Part shown: one piece after another, positions 5,263 through 6,698 of the stretch
Layout: each line of letters begins with the position of its first letter
Position numbering within the stretch: the stretch's first letter is position 1
Assembly: GCA_012838715.1 (NCBI GenBank)
Contig: DUOR01000130.1
Coordinates: 1-6,698, forward strand
Direction: 5' to 3'
DNA from: Actinomycetales bacterium
Lineage (GTDB): Bacteria > Actinomycetota > Actinomycetes > Mycobacteriales > Mycobacteriaceae
DNA: 6,698 nucleotides
The notes under the pieces: generated by a model
What the model was told of the DNA's origin: nothing
The model's input: only the letters and a program-made list of their open reading frames with translations
Database searches by the model: none
Position numbers and translations under genes: made by a program

Positions 5263-6138
5263 TTACCGCCCGGTGAATTTCGGGGCGCGCTTGTTCAGGA
5301 AGGCGTCGACGGCCTCGGCATGGTCCCGGGAGGTCACCAACCGCTTCTGCGCGCCCGATTCCCGGTCGGCGATGTCCAGCAGCGCGACCGTGTCCGCCAA
5401 CAGCGCCTTGATTTCGCGGTAGGAGCCGGTCGGGCCGTCGGCCAGGCCGCGGGCGAACTCTTCGGCGGCCGCGTCGGCGTCGTCCCCTTCGACGACCTTG
5501 GTGACCAGCCCCAGCTCCAGCGCCTCCGCAGCCTTCACCGGCTTATCCGCGAACAGCAGCTCGACCGCTTTCGCCGGCCCGACCAGCTTCGGCAGCAGGT
5601 AGCTGATGCCGCAATCCGTGGCCAGGCCAATCGACGGGAACGCCGCCTTGAACGACGCCGTCTCCGCCGCCACGCGGAAGTCGCAGTTCAGCGCCAGCGA
5701 CCAGCCCGCGCCCGCCGCCGAGCCATTGACCGACGCCACCACGGGAACGGGAATCGACGCCAGCGCCGCGACCATCGGGTTGTACTCCGTGTCGACCTTG
5801 TCCATCGCCGCAGGGTCCTTCATCTCCGCCAGGTGTTCCTTCAGGTCCTGGCCAGTGCAGAACACGTTCTTGCCGCCCCGCAGCAGCACCGCCCGAACCA
5901 GCCCGTCGTCGCCGCGGCCTCCGTCGCCGCGCCCGTCGCCGCCGCGGCCGCCGCCGCTTCCGCCGTTGTCGCCGACGTCAACCGGGGCCGCCGTCGCGGG
6001 GTCGCTTGCCGACGCCGCCGCCTCAAACGCTTCGCGCAGCTCCAGGCGCAGTGCGCGGTTCAGGGAGTTGTGGCCCTCCGGGCGGTCGATGGTGATGGTC
6101 AGCAGCCCGCCGTCGCGGTGCATCGAAACGAATTCCAT
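5263..6138 (-). CDS. crotonase-family enzyme (enoyl-CoA hydratase/isomerase), PaaG-like
   Basis: A 291-residue protein of the crotonase fold, acting on acyl-CoA thioesters in the cytosol. Oxyanion-hole segments are KNVFCTGQDL (90-99) and NGSAAGAGWSLALNCD (138-153). The two catalytic glutamates of classical enoyl-CoA hydratase are missing: Ser147 and Phe167 occupy those sites. Asp175 in IGLATDCG matches the catalytic Asp of PaaG-type isomerases (GL-x-x-D-[SC]-G), so a ring-epoxide or double-bond isomerase is likelier than a hydratase. Residues 46-78 form a Gly/Asp/Arg-rich insertion between the first helix and the next strand, absent from usual members of about 260 residues, which explains the extra length. 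ATG 6138 is chosen because family homology (LLTITIDRPEGHNSLN) starts there and a TANNNT box lies 7 nt upstream. A further 44 in-frame codons upstream look non-coding. No other paa gene is nearby. Confidence 0.9.
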   Translation of the reverse strand: MEFVSMHRDGGLLTITIDRPEGHNSLNRALRLELREAFEAAASASDPATAAPVDVGDNGGSGGGRGGDGRGDGGRGDDGLVRAVLLRGGKNVFCTGQDLKEHLAEMKDPAAMDKVDTEYNPMVAALASIPVPVVASVNGSAAGAGWSLALNCDFRVAAETASFKAAFPSIGLATDCGISYLLPKLVGPAKAVELLFADKPVKAAEALELGLVTKVVEGDDADAAAEEFARGLADGPTGSYREIKALLADTVALLDIADRESGAQKRLVTSRDHAEAVDAFLNKRAPKFTGR

Positions 6139-6145
6139 GCCCCCT

Positions 6146-6151
6146 ACGCTA
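6146..6151 (-). promoter_or_regulatory. -10 box of a probable leaderless promoter for the crotonase-family gene
   Basis: On the minus strand the bases read TAGCGT, then AGGGGGC, then ATG at 6138: TANNNT with 7 nt to the start codon. The G run is too close to the ATG to work as a Shine-Dalgarno, so leaderless initiation is the better reading. Confidence 0.5.
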
Positions 6152-6203
6152 TCCCCGCGCAAGCCCCCGCAACCCCGGATTCGCCGGACTCCCCACGGAC
6201 GCC

Positions 6204-6255
6204 GGGCCCTGCCCGTCGGAAAGTGCGCGGGCGGCGGGCCCCGCCCGTCGGAAAG
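6204..6255. repeat. 20-bp direct repeat pair, 32-bp period, upstream of the crotonase-family gene
   Basis: Bases 6204-6223 and 6236-6255 agree at 19 of 20 positions; only 6210 (T) and 6242 (C) differ. The 32-bp period is close to three helical turns, and both copies lie 53-104 bp upstream of the -10 box at 6146-6151. They could be paired regulator-binding sites or a neutral duplication. Confidence 0.75.
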
Positions 6256-6281
6256 CACCGACCGCCCCAACCCGGCGCACG

Positions 6282-6317
6282 AAAAAGCGGCCCCGCACCG
6301 GGAAGGTGCGGGGCCGC
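6282..6317 (-). terminator. glyA: intrinsic terminator of glyA
   Basis: A perfect 13-bp stem pairs 6287-6299 with 6305-6317 around a 5-nt loop. Read on the minus strand the hairpin is followed by TTTTTC (6281-6286), a proper U tail, 41 nt after the glyA stop. It also separates glyA from the crotonase-family gene on the same strand. Confidence 0.9.
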
Positions 6318-6357
6318 GGCCCGGGGAAAAGCCGGGAAGAACCGGTGGGGGCCGGAC

Positions 6358-6698
6358 TTAGACGATGGTCCAGTCCTCGAGGCCCTCGTACAGCGGGAAC
6401 TCGTCGGCCAGCTTGGCCACGCGGGCGCGCAGGGCCTGGGTGTCGGCGTTCTTGCCGGCGGCCAGGGCGGTGCCGATGATGTCGGCGACCTCGGTGAAGG
6501 CCTTCTCGTCGAAGCCGCGGGTGGCCAGCGCCGGGGTGCCGATGCGCAGGCCGGAGGTGACCATCGGCGGGCGCGGGTCGAACGGCACGGCGTTGCGGTT
6601 GACGGTGATGCCGACCTCGTGCAGCAGGTCCTCGGCCTCCTGGCCGTTCATCTCCGAGTTGCGCAGGTCCGCCAGCACCAGGTGGACGTCGGTGCCGC
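6358..6698 (-). CDS. glyA: serine hydroxymethyltransferase, C-terminal part (5' end outside window)
   Basis: The last 113 codons of SHMT, including the stop. The enzyme is PLP-dependent and cytosolic; it interconverts serine and glycine and loads one-carbon units on tetrahydrofolate. Recognisable family segments are [13 protein letters not shown] at the window edge, then [20 protein letters not shown] and [15 protein letters not shown]. The Arg of SGLRIGTPA is the residue that binds the substrate carboxylate in this family. The C-terminus [13 protein letters not shown] extends past the E. coli type ending and looks actinobacterial. The PLP lysine and most of the large domain lie beyond the window. 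Codons are strongly biased to G/C-ending optimal ones, as for a well-expressed housekeeping gene. A strong terminator follows. Confidence 0.97.
   Translation of the reverse strand, partial: GTDVHLVLADLRNSEMNGQEAEDLLHEVGITVNRNAVPFDPRPPMVTSGLRIGTPALATRGFDEKAFTEVADIIGTALAAGKNADTQALRARVAKLADEFPLYEGLEDWTIV

Noticed and set aside
6139..6270. 44-codon N-terminal extension of the crotonase-family protein
   Set aside because: It is Arg/Gly-rich with no family homology and contains the likely -10 box and the direct repeats.
1..6698. tRNA, rRNA, CRISPR array, insertion sequence or phage attachment site
   Set aside because: No cloverleaf or rRNA core sequence, no regularly spaced repeat-spacer series, no transposase-like protein and no terminal inverted repeats were seen.

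Overview
The window is very GC-rich (roughly two thirds or more by eye), with strong G/C third-position bias. Its genes look like a high-GC actinobacterium. Corynebacterium or a close relative is the best guess, from the DUF5997 gene divergent to a LysR-substrate-domain gene, the likely leaderless TANNNT promoters and the SHMT C-terminus. This is inference from gene content, not from a marker gene.

Layout: (1) Positions 1-876 (-) hold the first 292 codons of an unusual LysR-type substrate-binding protein with no DNA-binding domain and a Gly/Lys/Arg-rich tail; its stop lies outside the window. (2) A 69-bp divergent gap carries two back-to-back -10 boxes. (3) 946-1347 (+) is a DUF5997 protein, which I read as two 50-residue repeats with helix-turn-helix-like spacing. 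(4) A C-rich, T-poor spacer leads to 1480-2250 (+), an alpha/beta hydrolase of the 3-oxoadipate enol-lactonase (PcaD) type, closed by a strong terminator with a near-duplicated left arm. (5) A gap of about 550 bp without a convincing gene contains candidate regulatory sites and an AT-rich promoter-like patch. (6) 2907-4079 (+) is an acyl-CoA dehydrogenase of long-chain type with its own terminator. (7) 4270-5223 (+) is a proline-rich single-pass membrane protein with an extracytoplasmic domain. (8) Converging on it, 5263-6138 (-) is a PaaG-like crotonase-family enzyme with a Gly/Asp-rich insertion. (9) 6358-6698 (-) is the C-terminal end of serine hydroxymethyltransferase (glyA), followed by its terminator.

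How the genes work together: three of the enzymes (PcaD-like hydrolase, acyl-CoA dehydrogenase, PaaG-like crotonase) fit acyl-CoA or aromatic-acid catabolism, but each has its own signals and they do not form an operon. The most interesting unit is the divergent pair at 1-1347. A ligand-binding domain lacking a DNA-binding domain faces a small protein with HTH-like repeats, which suggests a split LysR-like regulator. Four genes (starts at 876 -, 946 +, 4270 +, 6138 -) have a TANNNT box 6-7 nt before ATG and no usable Shine-Dalgarno, as expected of leaderless mRNAs. The hydrolase and acyl-CoA dehydrogenase instead have clear Shine-Dalgarno sequences.
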